This document shows, one piece after another, positions 1 to 8,185 of a stretch of DNA of 49,332 bases. Below the pieces are notes generated by a model. It did no database searches and was not told where the DNA came from. It saw only the letters and a program-made list of their open reading frames with translations. The first letter of the stretch is position 1. Each line of letters opens with the position of its first letter. Source of the stretch: Euryarchaeota archaeon UBA256 (GTDB taxonomy: Archaea; Thermoplasmatota; Poseidoniia; Poseidoniales; Poseidoniaceae); assembly GCA_002494645.1 (NCBI GenBank), contig DACE01000003.1, forward strand, positions 1 through 49,332, in the 5' to 3' direction. A program made the position numbers and the translations under genes.

Positions 1-99
1 GGTACCGTTGTATTCGTATAGGAACACATGGGGTCCCCTTGGATATGATTTACAAATTACAATGGGAAAGTTTTTCATCAACGTCATTTTAGAGGTATT

Positions 100-615
100 A
101 TGGTTGACAAGGATAATGTTGTTCTTCCCTCAGGGAGTTACGTAACCCATGTTAAATCAAAAACTCATGAAGGATGGTTCTCATGGATTGCACATTATCG
201 GACACTAAGTGGTAGAACGAAACCAGGATGCTGTGTTCAGAGATCTTACACTTTACCCCGTAATGAAAGCAAGCCAGGTAGTTGTAATGGAGTAATTTCA
301 GGTGCACATGTCACAATTGGACAAAAAAGAACAGGAAAACAATACATCGTCCCAGTTTGCACTTACCACAATGACGCAATGATGTCTTTCTTCAAACTAG
401 GTGATTCTTTTAAGGTAAACAATGTAATCGCAGTTAGGGCATTGTCGTCAATAACTGGTAACCAACAAAAAGCGAGAGCTGCCCCTGTGGCACCCATCAG
501 AAGAAGCAAAACCACTTGCAACGCAATAAAAGATGATGGCAAAAAATGTACTAATAAACTACATGGGCGGTACAGAGTGAACTGTGGACAACATCAACAT
601 CCGAGATTTAGATGA
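100..615 (+). CDS. Hypothetical protein with C-terminal Cys3-His motif
   Basis: I do not recognise this 171-residue protein as a whole. Its last 35 residues carry C140-x9-C150-x11-C162-x2-H165, with the pattern CxAI..DGKKC...CGQH. This resembles the short zinc-binding-like motif found at protein termini in many viruses, bacteria and protists (DUF5763-like). The N-terminal part is rich in Gly, Lys, Thr and further Cys and looks like a small beta-rich domain. No signal peptide or membrane segment is visible. The gene sits alone at the window edge in AT-rich DNA unlike the conserved genes that follow, so transfer is possible. Metal binding is inferred from the motif only. Confidence 0.55.
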   Translation: MVDKDNVVLPSGSYVTHVKSKTHEGWFSWIAHYRTLSGRTKPGCCVQRSYTLPRNESKPGSCNGVISGAHVTIGQKRTGKQYIVPVCTYHNDAMMSFFKLGDSFKVNNVIAVRALSSITGNQQKARAAPVAPIRRSKTTCNAIKDDGKKCTNKLHGRYRVNCGQHQHPRFR

Positions 616-813
616 TATTATTTTTAGCGATACTCGAATCTGATACAGAAATTTAATTCTCAAATTTTACAATAGAGAGGTGTATACTGTAGGCATACTT
701 GGGGCAATGGAGATACCCATGTATCCGGGTTTGTTATTCACAAGGGCTCGCAGTGGGTCGAATCACTCGCTACCCTCGATGTCGTATAGGGACAGGTCGG
801 TTCCCCATGTTTG
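616..813. repeat. Intergenic segment with a 12-bp direct repeat
   Basis: This non-coding stretch between the first two genes carries GTTTGTTATTCA at 729-740 and again at 809-820. The second copy runs over the 3' end of the leftward gene that stops at 814. I see no tRNA, clear hairpin or terminator here. Confidence 0.4.
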
Positions 814-1551
814 TTATTCAAGATACGCAAATAGGTGTCTTAGACTATTATGCATCCCGCCTATATCTCCTTTGACATTTGCAACTTTGCGATACATTCT
901 CCATTCACGGGTGTTTTCGGCCACCAACAGCCATTTTGGGATGATTTCTTTCATCGTCGAAATTTTCTCTAATTTTCCACCGCAACCAAATTGCCCTCCA
1001 TTTCCACCAAACCCATGATCAGCAAGCAAGATGGCAAATGGCGTGTTTTCTTTGGAAAACAAATTTTCAAAGACATAGAAGGCGTCAATATTGAGGTAGA
1101 GCATGGCCAGAAATGGAGAACATTTCTCACTCATTTCGCCACCATCATGTTGGAAGATATACAAACACCCTATCTTGCCTTTGGCATCATAAATGCGCTC
1201 TCTCCGACGGCTACGGAAGACCACAGTTTGTCTTGATAATCCTCTGAAAACCTCACCAAATAGGACCTCTCTAGTTTCGATTAAAATGTACCCCTTTAAG
1301 GGTCGTTCCGAGAATTCCTCATCAATACGTTTCAAGTTGTATGCACTATCAGCATACAAGAAGCAAGACACATTGCAGCCTTCGTTGAACAATCGAATTG
1401 GTTGGCCGTCTCTTCCTCCGCCCGGATAGAATACAACATCGCTTGACAAAAAAGCATCTACATCAAAGGAAGAGGCTTTGTTCCAATTTTCCAACCAAGC
1501 GGGAAGAAGGCAAGGATTCCTTTCTTTTTGAAGGAAATCTGTAATCTTCAT
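814..1551 (-). CDS. Conserved-looking hypothetical protein, orphan
   Basis: A 245-residue protein of unknown function. The frame is open up to 1686, but I choose the ATG at 1551 (MKITDFLQ) because the upstream 45 residues are His/Asn-rich and low in similarity to any fold. Visible segments include a PGGGRDGQPI motif followed by an acidic/aromatic strand with FLYADS, an RSRRRER basic stretch, and a late LLADHGFGGNGGQFG glycine cluster. The alternation of strands and glycine turns suggests a compact cytosolic alpha/beta protein. No catalytic motif can be named. It lies in the AT-rich flank next to the rib operon and may belong to an accessory segment. Confidence 0.55.
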   Translation of the reverse strand: MKITDFLQKERNPCLLPAWLENWNKASSFDVDAFLSSDVVFYPGGGRDGQPIRLFNEGCNVSCFLYADSAYNLKRIDEEFSERPLKGYILIETREVLFGEVFRGLSRQTVVFRSRRRERIYDAKGKIGCLYIFQHDGGEMSEKCSPFLAMLYLNIDAFYVFENLFSKENTPFAILLADHGFGGNGGQFGCGGKLEKISTMKEIIPKWLLVAENTREWRMYRKVANVKGDIGGMHNSLRHLFAYLE

Positions 1552-1737
1552 GGTCTGCTGAAGCACACTGATATTTTCAAAGTTCTGTATATTCAAGTAT
1601 CTGTTTGAATGGAGAGGTGAATAATTGAATTTCTTATGTTCACTTGGGTTTATCCTAAACCCCCTGTGCACATGTTTTCTATGCACGAGGGGTTGCAGTC
1701 CGTCCTATTCATGCCTACCCTTGTAAACAGGCCGCAG

Positions 1738-2127
1738 TCACTCTTCCAGGACAGCTCGGATTGCTGCACGAGCGTGTGGCTCAAGGCGGGGCTCGATGTG
1801 ATGAGGTTCAGCACCCGGGCCGATTATCCCCAAACCGATCGCTTTGTCATGCTTGAGTTGCAACTCGATGATGGTCTTGATTACGGCTTGACCCATAGCC
1901 AATCCATGTTGAGTCTCCCCCTTCTCAATAATGCCCAAGCAAATAGCAGCATCATGAGTGCCTAACAGTCGGTCAAGGGCGAGAGGGACTTCCATCGCTC
2001 CGGGAACCCAACGAATCGACCCTACGGTCAATCCTAGAGCAACAGCCTCTTCTTGCACCCATGAGAGCATACGCTCAACTTCTTTGCGATGAAACGACCC
2101 ACATACTACACCTACTCGCTTGCTCAT
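1738..2127 (-). CDS. ribH: 6,7-dimethyl-8-ribityllumazine synthase
   Basis: This enzyme condenses 5-amino-6-ribitylaminouracil with 3,4-dihydroxy-2-butanone 4-phosphate to give lumazine, the penultimate step of riboflavin synthesis. The 129-residue protein has the family landmarks VPGAMEVPLAL near residue 42 and the loop GIIEKGETQHG near residue 65, whose His is the usual catalytic base. It is shorter than the roughly 155 residues of bacterial RibH and closer to archaeal versions. It is the last gene of the leftward ribB-ribL-ribE-ribH unit and starts 11 bp after ribE ends, so co-translation or at least co-transcription is likely. Confidence 0.92.
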   Translation of the reverse strand: MSKRVGVVCGSFHRKEVERMLSWVQEEAVALGLTVGSIRWVPGAMEVPLALDRLLGTHDAAICLGIIEKGETQHGLAMGQAVIKTIIELQLKHDKAIGLGIIGPGAEPHHIEPRLEPHARAAIRAVLEE

Positions 2128-2138
2128 GCTTGTCCACC

Positions 2139-2741
2139 TCAGTTCTCCTGTTTCATCATTCGCTCAACGGTAGCCACAATGGTTTGTGTCATACCGTCAA
2201 TTTCTACGTTGACCGATTGACCGACCTGCAAGGAACCAAAGGTTGTCATGCGCAAAGTTTCGGGAATGAGATGGATCAAAAAGGATGTCTTTTCAACCAC
2301 TCCGACTGTCAGCGAGGCTCCATTCAGGCCGATGTAACCCTTCTCATGAACGTATTTCATCAATTCAGGCTGGACCTTGAGCCTCATGTCAACGCCTTCC
2401 CCAACAGCCGTTCGCTCTGTGATTTCAGCCATCGCCATGATGTGCCCGGAAAGGAGGTGCCCTCCCAATTCATCACCCATTCGAAGTGAGCGCTCAACAT
2501 TTACTTCGTGACCAATCTCCAAAGCACCCAAATTGGTTCGTTCAAGGGTTTCAGAGATGACATCGAATGCAACCTCATTACCGTTAATGGCCGTTGCTGT
2601 TAGACAGGTGCCATTGATGGCAACGCTCGCCCCAATTTGAAGGCCCTCAACATTTGGCAGGTGAAGATGAAAGGTCCAAACAGCGTTGTCACGGTCAAGA
2701 CCAACGACACGGCCCAATCCCTGAACAATACCAGTAAACAC
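2139..2741 (-). CDS. ribE: Riboflavin synthase, bacterial alpha-chain type
   Basis: This enzyme dismutates two lumazine molecules into riboflavin and the aminouracil precursor. The 200-residue protein starts MFTGIVQGLGRV, the diagnostic N-terminus of the trimeric bacterial/eukaryotic enzyme. It contains two tandem beta-barrel halves: the first has GASVAINGTCLTA, the second has GYIGLNGASLTVG. Many archaea instead use the unrelated pentameric archaeal RibC, so the bacterial form is notable. It begins 2 bp after ribL ends and is followed by ribH 11 bp on. Length is normal for the family. Confidence 0.93.
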   Translation of the reverse strand: MFTGIVQGLGRVVGLDRDNAVWTFHLHLPNVEGLQIGASVAINGTCLTATAINGNEVAFDVISETLERTNLGALEIGHEVNVERSLRMGDELGGHLLSGHIMAMAEITERTAVGEGVDMRLKVQPELMKYVHEKGYIGLNGASLTVGVVEKTSFLIHLIPETLRMTTFGSLQVGQSVNVEIDGMTQTIVATVERMMKQEN

Positions 2742-2743
2742 AC

Positions 2744-3184
2744 TCAGGCCCCTTTATTTTCTGCGCGCTCGAGAATTCTGGCGATGATTTTTCTTGTTCC
2801 GTCAAGGTCGTCTGATAACCCTTCAACGCGAATCACTTCAATGCCCGTGAAGCCGCGCTCGTTGAGCGCCCTGCGGATGTTGTCTTCTGCATGTTCTTGG
2901 TCGTAACCAAGTGCGATGATATCGGGTTGTATTTGTGGCAGGATGTCAAAAATTGGAACGTTAGGGGGGTTGCCAACGACCACATCATCAACCGGTTTCA
3001 GTCCAGAGACCATGCGTTGACGAAGGTCCTGATTCGTTACGGGTTCATGCTTGCGCTTGCGTACCGTATCGTCGTGAGCGACGACCACGGTCAAATGGTC
3101 ACCCAAGGCTTTGGCCTGTTCGAGATAGTGAAGATGACCTGCGTGAAGCAAATCAAAAACGCCGACAGCCATGATTCGCTTCAT
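2744..3184 (-). CDS. ribL: FAD synthetase (FMN adenylyltransferase), archaeal RibL
   Basis: It transfers AMP from ATP to FMN to make FAD, the cofactor needed by photolyase and CrtI elsewhere in the window. The 146-residue protein has the nucleotidyltransferase signature GVFDLLHAGHLHYLEQAK at its start, and a late SDDLDGTRKI segment in place of the usual ISTTKI-like motif. The frame is open to 3226, but the ATG at 3184 (MKRIMAVGVFD) is preferred. It places the first strand directly at the N-terminus, gives the length expected for archaeal RibL, and has an AAAGGTGG ribosome-binding site just upstream. It lies between ribB (47 bp gap) and ribE (2 bp gap). Confidence 0.88.
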   Translation of the reverse strand: MKRIMAVGVFDLLHAGHLHYLEQAKALGDHLTVVVAHDDTVRKRKHEPVTNQDLRQRMVSGLKPVDDVVVGNPPNVPIFDILPQIQPDIIALGYDQEHAEDNIRRALNERGFTGIEVIRVEGLSDDLDGTRKIIARILERAENKGA

Positions 3185-3231
3185 AGGTCCACCTTTTGTC
3201 ACGGAGGGTTTCGTCTTCAAGAGCATGACGG

Positions 3232-3945
3232 TCAGGCATCAAGGCCGAGTGCTCGGATAAGGTCTGCCCCTTCAAGGAACGGAATGTCACGTTGCTGAGC
3301 CCATTCACGAGCATCATCCACACTCAATGCGAGGTCTCCCTCAGGTTGCAACATCTCAGCACCGATAACGACGGGCGTCATGCCGGCAAGCCGTGCCAAA
3401 CCGACCGCCAATTCGGTGTGTCCCTGGCGTCGGGCAAGTCCGCCTTTTGCTTCCCGGCAAATGGGTATGTGACCCGGTGTACGGAATTCTTCTCCAAGCC
3501 GTTGCATGCCGGACTGGACACTCGCACCCTCTTTCATGCATTCAGCAGCCAGTTCGGCAAAGCGCCGCGTGGTAAGGGCTCGGTCATGGTCGGTGATACC
3601 TGTATAGGTCTCGCGATGATTCAACGAGAGGGTGAATGCTGAACGGGCATCGTAGCGCAAATCATTGGTGATCAGGTGACCCAAAACTGGGAATGCTTCA
3701 ACCGCTTCGTTGGTTGTATGCAGGTCCTGCAGGAAAGGGAGCGCAAATTGTTCCCCGACCTCGTCACCGATGGCTAGAAACAGAAGTCCTCCGCAATCTT
3801 GGCGTAATTGTCGCATGTTTGCTGGGAGTGCTGCGATTCCGGGGAAGAGCAAATCGGTTTCACCCTCTCGCTTTTCTGAGTCAAAAAGACAGACGGGATG
3901 GCCTTCTTTGAAGGCTTTAACCGCTCGTGCGACATGACGCTCCAT
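3232..3945 (-). CDS. ribB: 3,4-dihydroxy-2-butanone 4-phosphate synthase
   Basis: It converts ribulose 5-phosphate into the four-carbon unit used by RibH. The 237-residue protein carries the acidic metal/substrate loop EKREGETDL at residues 24-32, of the type seen in archaeal enzymes. Later come RTPGHIPICREAKGGLARRQGHTE, where the HTE motif is conserved (split: RTPGHIP, then GHTE), and LARLAGM. It is a stand-alone enzyme, not the bacterial RibBA fusion; the GTP cyclohydrolase II partner lies at 42396-43007. It is the first gene of the leftward rib operon. The upstream region up to 4088 is shared with the divergent endonuclease gene. Confidence 0.92.
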   Translation of the reverse strand: MERHVARAVKAFKEGHPVCLFDSEKREGETDLLFPGIAALPANMRQLRQDCGGLLFLAIGDEVGEQFALPFLQDLHTTNEAVEAFPVLGHLITNDLRYDARSAFTLSLNHRETYTGITDHDRALTTRRFAELAAECMKEGASVQSGMQRLGEEFRTPGHIPICREAKGGLARRQGHTELAVGLARLAGMTPVVIGAEMLQPEGDLALSVDDAREWAQQRDIPFLEGADLIRALGLDA

Positions 3946-4088
3946 GGTGACGGCTGAACACTCACCTTCATGAAGAGTCGTATGCTTTCACCCTTGAAAC
4001 CGATACAGCGCCGCTATGGCAGCGGACAGCCAACGGAAAGGGATTATCATAGGGCGCTTGTTGGCTTTGTTTCGCGGGGGGGGAAAAG

Positions 4089-5246
4089 ATGCCAATTAAA
4101 CTCGGACCTGCCGGCGTTCCATTGTCGTGCAAAGGTCGCACAATTGTGGAAGGGATGGACGATATCATCTCCCTCGGACTTGAAACCATGGAGGTCCAAA
4201 CCGTGCGCATGGTCGCTCCTCAACACTTTGAGCAATACTGGCAAGCCGGTGTTCTCGCTAACAAAACAGATTTCGAGATGAACATTCACGGCCCCTATTA
4301 TTCCGAACTGCTCGGAAATAAAATTGAGCGTGGACGGTCCTTGGCCAAAATTGAGGCCACCCTGCAAGCTGCCCGGACCGTCAACGCCCGCCACATTACG
4401 CTCCACACCGGCCACTACGGTGAATTCAGCCGAGGCCATGCTGCCAACGAGCAGGTGGCCAATGTCTTCTCTGGAATCGTTGACCGAATCGCTGAAATTT
4501 GGCATGATGATGAAGATGAATTCCCTGTGTTCCCCTGGATTAAAGATGGAACACCCTCTAAAATCGGTGTAGAAACTTCAGGTCGCCAAGAATTGTGGGG
4601 CAGCCTTGAGGAGGTTCTGGAAGTTGTCAATCACGTTGAGGGAACCGTGCCCGTACTCAACATCGCTCACATACACGCACGGGGCCACGGTCGCATGCGT
4701 ACATCAGAAGATTACGGAGAGCTCTTTGACATGGTTCGCGAGAGCATTGGTACAAAGGAGTTCTATTGTCACTTTTCTGGTGTGGAACACCGAACTGGTA
4801 ATGCAATGCATTACACGCAAATCAAAAAGTCCGACCTCAATTTTGAGCCACTTGCTGAATTCATCGTTGAAGACGGTGGATGGCTTGACATCACTCTCAT
4901 TTCGGATTCACCACTGCTTGAACACGATGCCATGTACATGATGCAGAATATCGAGAAATCACGCCACAAGCAACTCGAGCGTAAAGCCCGAGAAGATCGT
5001 CGCCGAGCCTTGGCATTGCAAACTGGTAAGAGTGAAGATGAACTCAAATCCAACGAAACCCAACAAGCAAAGGCTCGTCAAGCGACCAAAGAAAGCCCAG
5101 AAGTTGTGGAAGAAAAGGTCGAGGAAAAGAAACCTGCCAAGGCCAAAAAGACGGATGCTAAGTCAAAGAAAACCGATGACAAGAAAAAGGCTGAGAGCAA
5201 CGACGATGTCTTTGATTTCGAAGAAGAAGACGACGACTTGTTCTGA
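4089..5246 (+). CDS. Endonuclease IV-like TIM-barrel protein with charged tail
   Basis: The first about 290 residues form an endonuclease IV/xylose isomerase-like TIM barrel. His/Glu landmarks are NIHGPY, TLHTGHYG, GVETSGR, NIAHIHARGHG, YCHFSGVEH and LISDSP. Family members cut DNA at abasic sites using three zinc ions. By eye, several E. coli Nfo ligands are retained, but D179 appears as Asn, D229 as Ala and E261 as Asp, so activity or metal number may differ. The last about 95 residues are a Lys/Glu/Asp tail ending FDFEEEDDDLF, probably disordered and perhaps a protein-interaction tail. A GGGGGG stretch precedes the ATG as a possible ribosome-binding site. gpsA follows on the same strand after 95 bp. 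Confidence 0.8.
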   Translation: MPIKLGPAGVPLSCKGRTIVEGMDDIISLGLETMEVQTVRMVAPQHFEQYWQAGVLANKTDFEMNIHGPYYSELLGNKIERGRSLAKIEATLQAARTVNARHITLHTGHYGEFSRGHAANEQVANVFSGIVDRIAEIWHDDEDEFPVFPWIKDGTPSKIGVETSGRQELWGSLEEVLEVVNHVEGTVPVLNIAHIHARGHGRMRTSEDYGELFDMVRESIGTKEFYCHFSGVEHRTGNAMHYTQIKKSDLNFEPLAEFIVEDGGWLDITLISDSPLLEHDAMYMMQNIEKSRHKQLERKAREDRRRALALQTGKSEDELKSNETQQAKARQATKESPEVVEEKVEEKKPAKAKKTDAKSKKTDDKKKAESNDDVFDFEEEDDDLF

Positions 5247-5341
5247 TTGGCTGAACTTCGTTGGCCTTGAAACCCTGCCCCTTCGCTTCCATGTAGCGGG
5301 AAGTGGTATAAACCAAAGAAGGCGCGAAAGTCTTGATTGAC

Positions 5342-6340
5342 ATGGCGCACATCTCAGTATTGGGCTTAGGGAATTGGGGGACAGCCATCGCACGTTTGTG
5401 GCTCTTGGAAGGTCACAAAGTCAAGGGCTGGACCATCGAGCAAGAAGTCTATGAATCCATTACAATGGAGGAAATCAACAAAAAATACCTCCCAGACCAT
5501 CCGGTTCCCGGCCTTGAAGTGACCATGCACCTCACCGAAGCCTTGGAAGGCAGCGAAATCATCGTTCTTGCCGTGCCATCTTCGGTCATCATTGACGTTG
5601 CCGCTGACGTTATCCCTCACCTTCAACCCGGTCATGTTTTACTCGACTTAGCTAAAGGACTCGCTCCAGGTAAGCGTCTGATCTCAGAAGCTATTCAAAC
5701 TCAACTCAAAGAGGCTGGCAAAACCAATCCTCTTGCGGTTCTGACAGGCCCAACCATCGCCCCTGAAGCCGCGGGAGGAGTGATGACCACTGCCTTGGTT
5801 GCCAGTGAAGACCACGTGATCGCAAAACGATTGGCGCAAACGCTCAGCACTGCGAGTTTCATTTTGCATCCTGCGAGTGACCCCGTGGGGGCCGAACTGT
5901 GGGGGGCTTTCAAGAACGTCGTAGCGCTTGCATGTGGGCTCGTGGACGGGCTCAAGCAAGTCGGCGACCTCGGTGGAGACAACCTCAAAGCAGCGATTTT
6001 CATGTCTGGGTTCAAGGAAGGATGCTTACTTCTTGCTGAACTCGGTGCACGCGCAGAGGTCGCCTTTGGCCCCGCAGGACTTGGCGACATGTATGTCACT
6101 GCCACCTCTCCTCACGGACGGAACCGAACCATGGGTGAAAAACTGGGGACGGGGTTAACCGTTGAGCAAGCCTTGGAAGAAATGCATATGGTCGCTGAGG
6201 GCGTAAGAGCGACTCGGATGTTTATCGAGCGCGCCGAGGACATGGGATTGAACATCCCCTTCACAAAAGCACTGAATACCCTACTCAATGGTGATATTGA
6301 TGCTGAAGAGTGCTGCCGAAGAATGGTAGCGCTTGGTTGA
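5342..6340 (+). CDS. gpsA: Glycerol-3-phosphate dehydrogenase [NAD(P)+], bacterial type
   Basis: It reduces dihydroxyacetone phosphate to sn-glycerol 3-phosphate, the bacterial-stereochemistry lipid backbone. The 332-residue protein has the Rossmann motif GLGNWGTA at residues 8-15, a second conserved block LTGPTIAPEAA, the catalytic-lysine segment WGAFKNVVALACG, and GPAGLGDMYVTATSPHGRNR. These are GpsA hallmarks and unrelated to archaeal G1P dehydrogenase. I choose ATG at 5342 because the upstream in-frame start is TTG. Presence of gpsA in Marine Group II genomes that lack G1P dehydrogenase is published background; whether this genome lacks it cannot be seen here. Confidence 0.93.
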   Translation: MAHISVLGLGNWGTAIARLWLLEGHKVKGWTIEQEVYESITMEEINKKYLPDHPVPGLEVTMHLTEALEGSEIIVLAVPSSVIIDVAADVIPHLQPGHVLLDLAKGLAPGKRLISEAIQTQLKEAGKTNPLAVLTGPTIAPEAAGGVMTTALVASEDHVIAKRLAQTLSTASFILHPASDPVGAELWGAFKNVVALACGLVDGLKQVGDLGGDNLKAAIFMSGFKEGCLLLAELGARAEVAFGPAGLGDMYVTATSPHGRNRTMGEKLGTGLTVEQALEEMHMVAEGVRATRMFIERAEDMGLNIPFTKALNTLLNGDIDAEECCRRMVALG

Positions 6341-6388
6341 TTCAATCGGCATCGGTGCTATTTTGAGGGGCAACCTCGTGAACGGTGC

Positions 6389-6604
6389 ATGGCCGAGGAA
6401 TTGACGGACTTTGAAGGCAAACTTCTCAAGTGGTTGGTCAAGAGTGATTTTCACATTCAACCTTGGTCAACAAAGGATGCTGCAAAGGCCTTCAAGGTGG
6501 ATGAGGAACTCATCTACGAGTCTGTTGCCGCTTTGACGAAGAAGGTTCCAGAACAAATTCAAATCTTCTACAAAGAAGGTTCACTTCACATCGCTGCGGA
6601 CTGA
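6389..6604 (+). CDS. Small helical protein, possible winged-helix fold
   Basis: This 71-residue acidic protein shows a helix-turn-helix-like layout: a helix (LTDFEGKLLKWLVK), then WSTKDAAKAFKVDEELIYESVAALTKKV, then a short beta hairpin (IQIFYKEGSLHI). That order matches a winged-helix domain. No signal peptide or membrane segment is present. It starts 48 bp after gpsA on the same strand and ends head-to-head against the 3' end of phnE. The DNA-binding idea is inference from secondary structure only. Confidence 0.6.
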   Translation: MAEELTDFEGKLLKWLVKSDFHIQPWSTKDAAKAFKVDEELIYESVAALTKKVPEQIQIFYKEGSLHIAAD

Positions 6605-6605
6605 G

Positions 6606-7517
6606 TTATTCCGATTCGTGTTCCACATTCCGCTTCATTGGGGTGGGGTGCAGGGCTGAAGAAATAGCACCCGGCAGGAAGATAGACGACCAACTTGGCC
6701 GTTCAACATCACTCTCTTCATTAACGGCAGAGCGAAGAATCATTGAGATGAAATCGATGACAACAACAACCAAAAATACGACGATAAGAAGTGCTACGAC
6801 CTTGTCGTATTGAGCGAGTTTGAGATAAGTATTGATGTACAATCCAATTCCTCCTGCGCCCACCAAACCAATCACTGTGCCGTGGCGTACGTTGTACTCG
6901 AACATGAACAGAAGATGACTCAGAAGATGATTGGCTGATTCCGGAATGGCAACGAGCCAAGCCGTCTCAAAGCGAGTCATTCCCATCGCTTTTGCAGATT
7001 CCAATGGCGCATTTTTCAATCCTTCAAGGGATTCGAATTGTAATTTTCCAAGATAGCCCACAGTGTAGAAGGACATGGCGCAAATACCCGCTAGTGTTCC
7101 AACGTCAAAGACGATCATGAAGAGAACTGCCCAGATGATGGAAGGCAAACTGCGCATCCCTGCTAAGAGGATGCGGGCTGGAAGCGCAATGGAAATTGGC
7201 GACAGATTGCTGGCTGCAAGAATCGAGAGAGGTAGAGCGAAAATGAAACCAATAATGGTGGCTACAAAGGCGATTTTAATCGTTTCAACCATTCCCAACC
7301 AAGCCACAGAGCATGTGAATTCAAAACGCGCCTCGCAAACAGGATAGGACTGTGCTTCAAGCACTGACCATTCAGGCGGCCACAAGCTTTCGTTGAAAAA
7401 AACGACCAGATTTGCCCAACCGCCACTGAGGCGACCCAAATCACCGACCAAGTCGAGGAAAAAATAAATCGTGAGCATGGCAAGAAGGCCGCAGAAGATG
7501 AAGAAACGCTTGTTCAT
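6606..7517 (-). CDS. phnE: Phosphonate-type ABC transporter permease
   Basis: This is the membrane channel of a PhnCDE-type importer for phosphonate, phosphite or phosphate. The 303-residue protein has an N-terminal membrane helix, a periplasmic-side loop of about 60 residues with two Cys, then about five further helices. The permease-ATPase coupling region is LEGLKNAPLESAKAMGMTRFETAWLVAIPE (key residues E, A, G, M; EAA loop). It ends in a charged tail. Its start overlaps the phnC stop by 4 bp (ATGA), indicating translational coupling. The exact substrate cannot be read from the permease. Confidence 0.88.
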   Translation of the reverse strand: MNKRFFIFCGLLAMLTIYFFLDLVGDLGRLSGGWANLVVFFNESLWPPEWSVLEAQSYPVCEARFEFTCSVAWLGMVETIKIAFVATIIGFIFALPLSILAASNLSPISIALPARILLAGMRSLPSIIWAVLFMIVFDVGTLAGICAMSFYTVGYLGKLQFESLEGLKNAPLESAKAMGMTRFETAWLVAIPESANHLLSHLLFMFEYNVRHGTVIGLVGAGGIGLYINTYLKLAQYDKVVALLIVVFLVVVVIDFISMILRSAVNEESDVERPSWSSIFLPGAISSALHPTPMKRNVEHESE

Positions 7518-8176
7518 CGTTTCAACTCCTCAACCAACCTGCCGTCGGTGATGCGCCAAATTCGATTAGCGACTTCTCTGGCCAATTCTTCGTGATGTTC
7601 GACCATGATCATAGCAGAATTTTCAGCCTGAATAGCCTGATTGACCGTTCTCATCACGATGTCGACGTTATCGTCATCGAGTTCGCCAAGAAATTCATCA
7701 GCAAGCACCAGTTTTGGTCGTTGTGCAACGGTTTTCGCAGTTGCGACACGACGTTGTTGCCCACCTGAGAGAATGCGTACGGGCTGCTCGGCGAGATGGT
7801 CAATGCCAAGATCTACCATGGCTTGGTCGACGAAGCCACGCTGGATAGATGGGACGGGAAGGAATGGTGGATACCAACGTGAGAGACCTACACGTGTGCC
7901 CATCTCAACATTACCACGAACCGTCAAATTACCAACCAAGCCAAGGCGTTGGGGAATGTAGCCCAATCCTCCGCGGGGCGGCACCGCTAACTCCACTTCC
8001 CCAGCAAGCGGACGCACGAGCCCAGCAATGGTTCTCAGGAGGGTCGTTTTACCAATCCCTGAGGGCCCAAGGACGGCGATGACATCCCCTGCGAGAATCT
8101 CGATGTTAATCCCCTCAATGAGTGGCTCATCATAACCCACAGAAACGTTGTGGAGGTGGACGAGTTCTTCAACCAT
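7514..8176 (-). CDS. phnC: Phosphonate-type ABC transporter ATP-binding protein
   Basis: This cytoplasmic ATPase powers the importer. The 220-residue protein has Walker A GPSGIGKT at residues 37-44, the ABC signature LSGGQQRR, Walker B LVLADEF and the H-loop in MVEHHEEL. Length is that of a minimal ABC subunit. It begins 9 bp after phnD and overlaps phnE by 4 bp, so the three genes form one operon. Family members differ in substrate (phosphonate, phosphite or phosphate), so only the transporter class is firm. Confidence 0.9.
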   Translation of the reverse strand: MVEELVHLHNVSVGYDEPLIEGINIEILAGDVIAVLGPSGIGKTTLLRTIAGLVRPLAGEVELAVPPRGGLGYIPQRLGLVGNLTVRGNVEMGTRVGLSRWYPPFLPVPSIQRGFVDQAMVDLGIDHLAEQPVRILSGGQQRRVATAKTVAQRPKLVLADEFLGELDDDNVDIVMRTVNQAIQAENSAMIMVEHHEELAREVANRIWRITDGRLVEELKR

Positions 8177-8185
8177 GATCGTCCC

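Noticed and set aside
680..1018. A 112-codon plus-strand frame
   Set aside because: Most of it is antisense to the 814-1551 gene and its composition (Pro/Ser/Arg-rich) is not protein-like.
3966..3975. CTTCATGAAG palindrome upstream of ribB
   Set aside because: A 10-bp palindrome is expected many times by chance in 49 kb, and it is not aligned with a TATA box.
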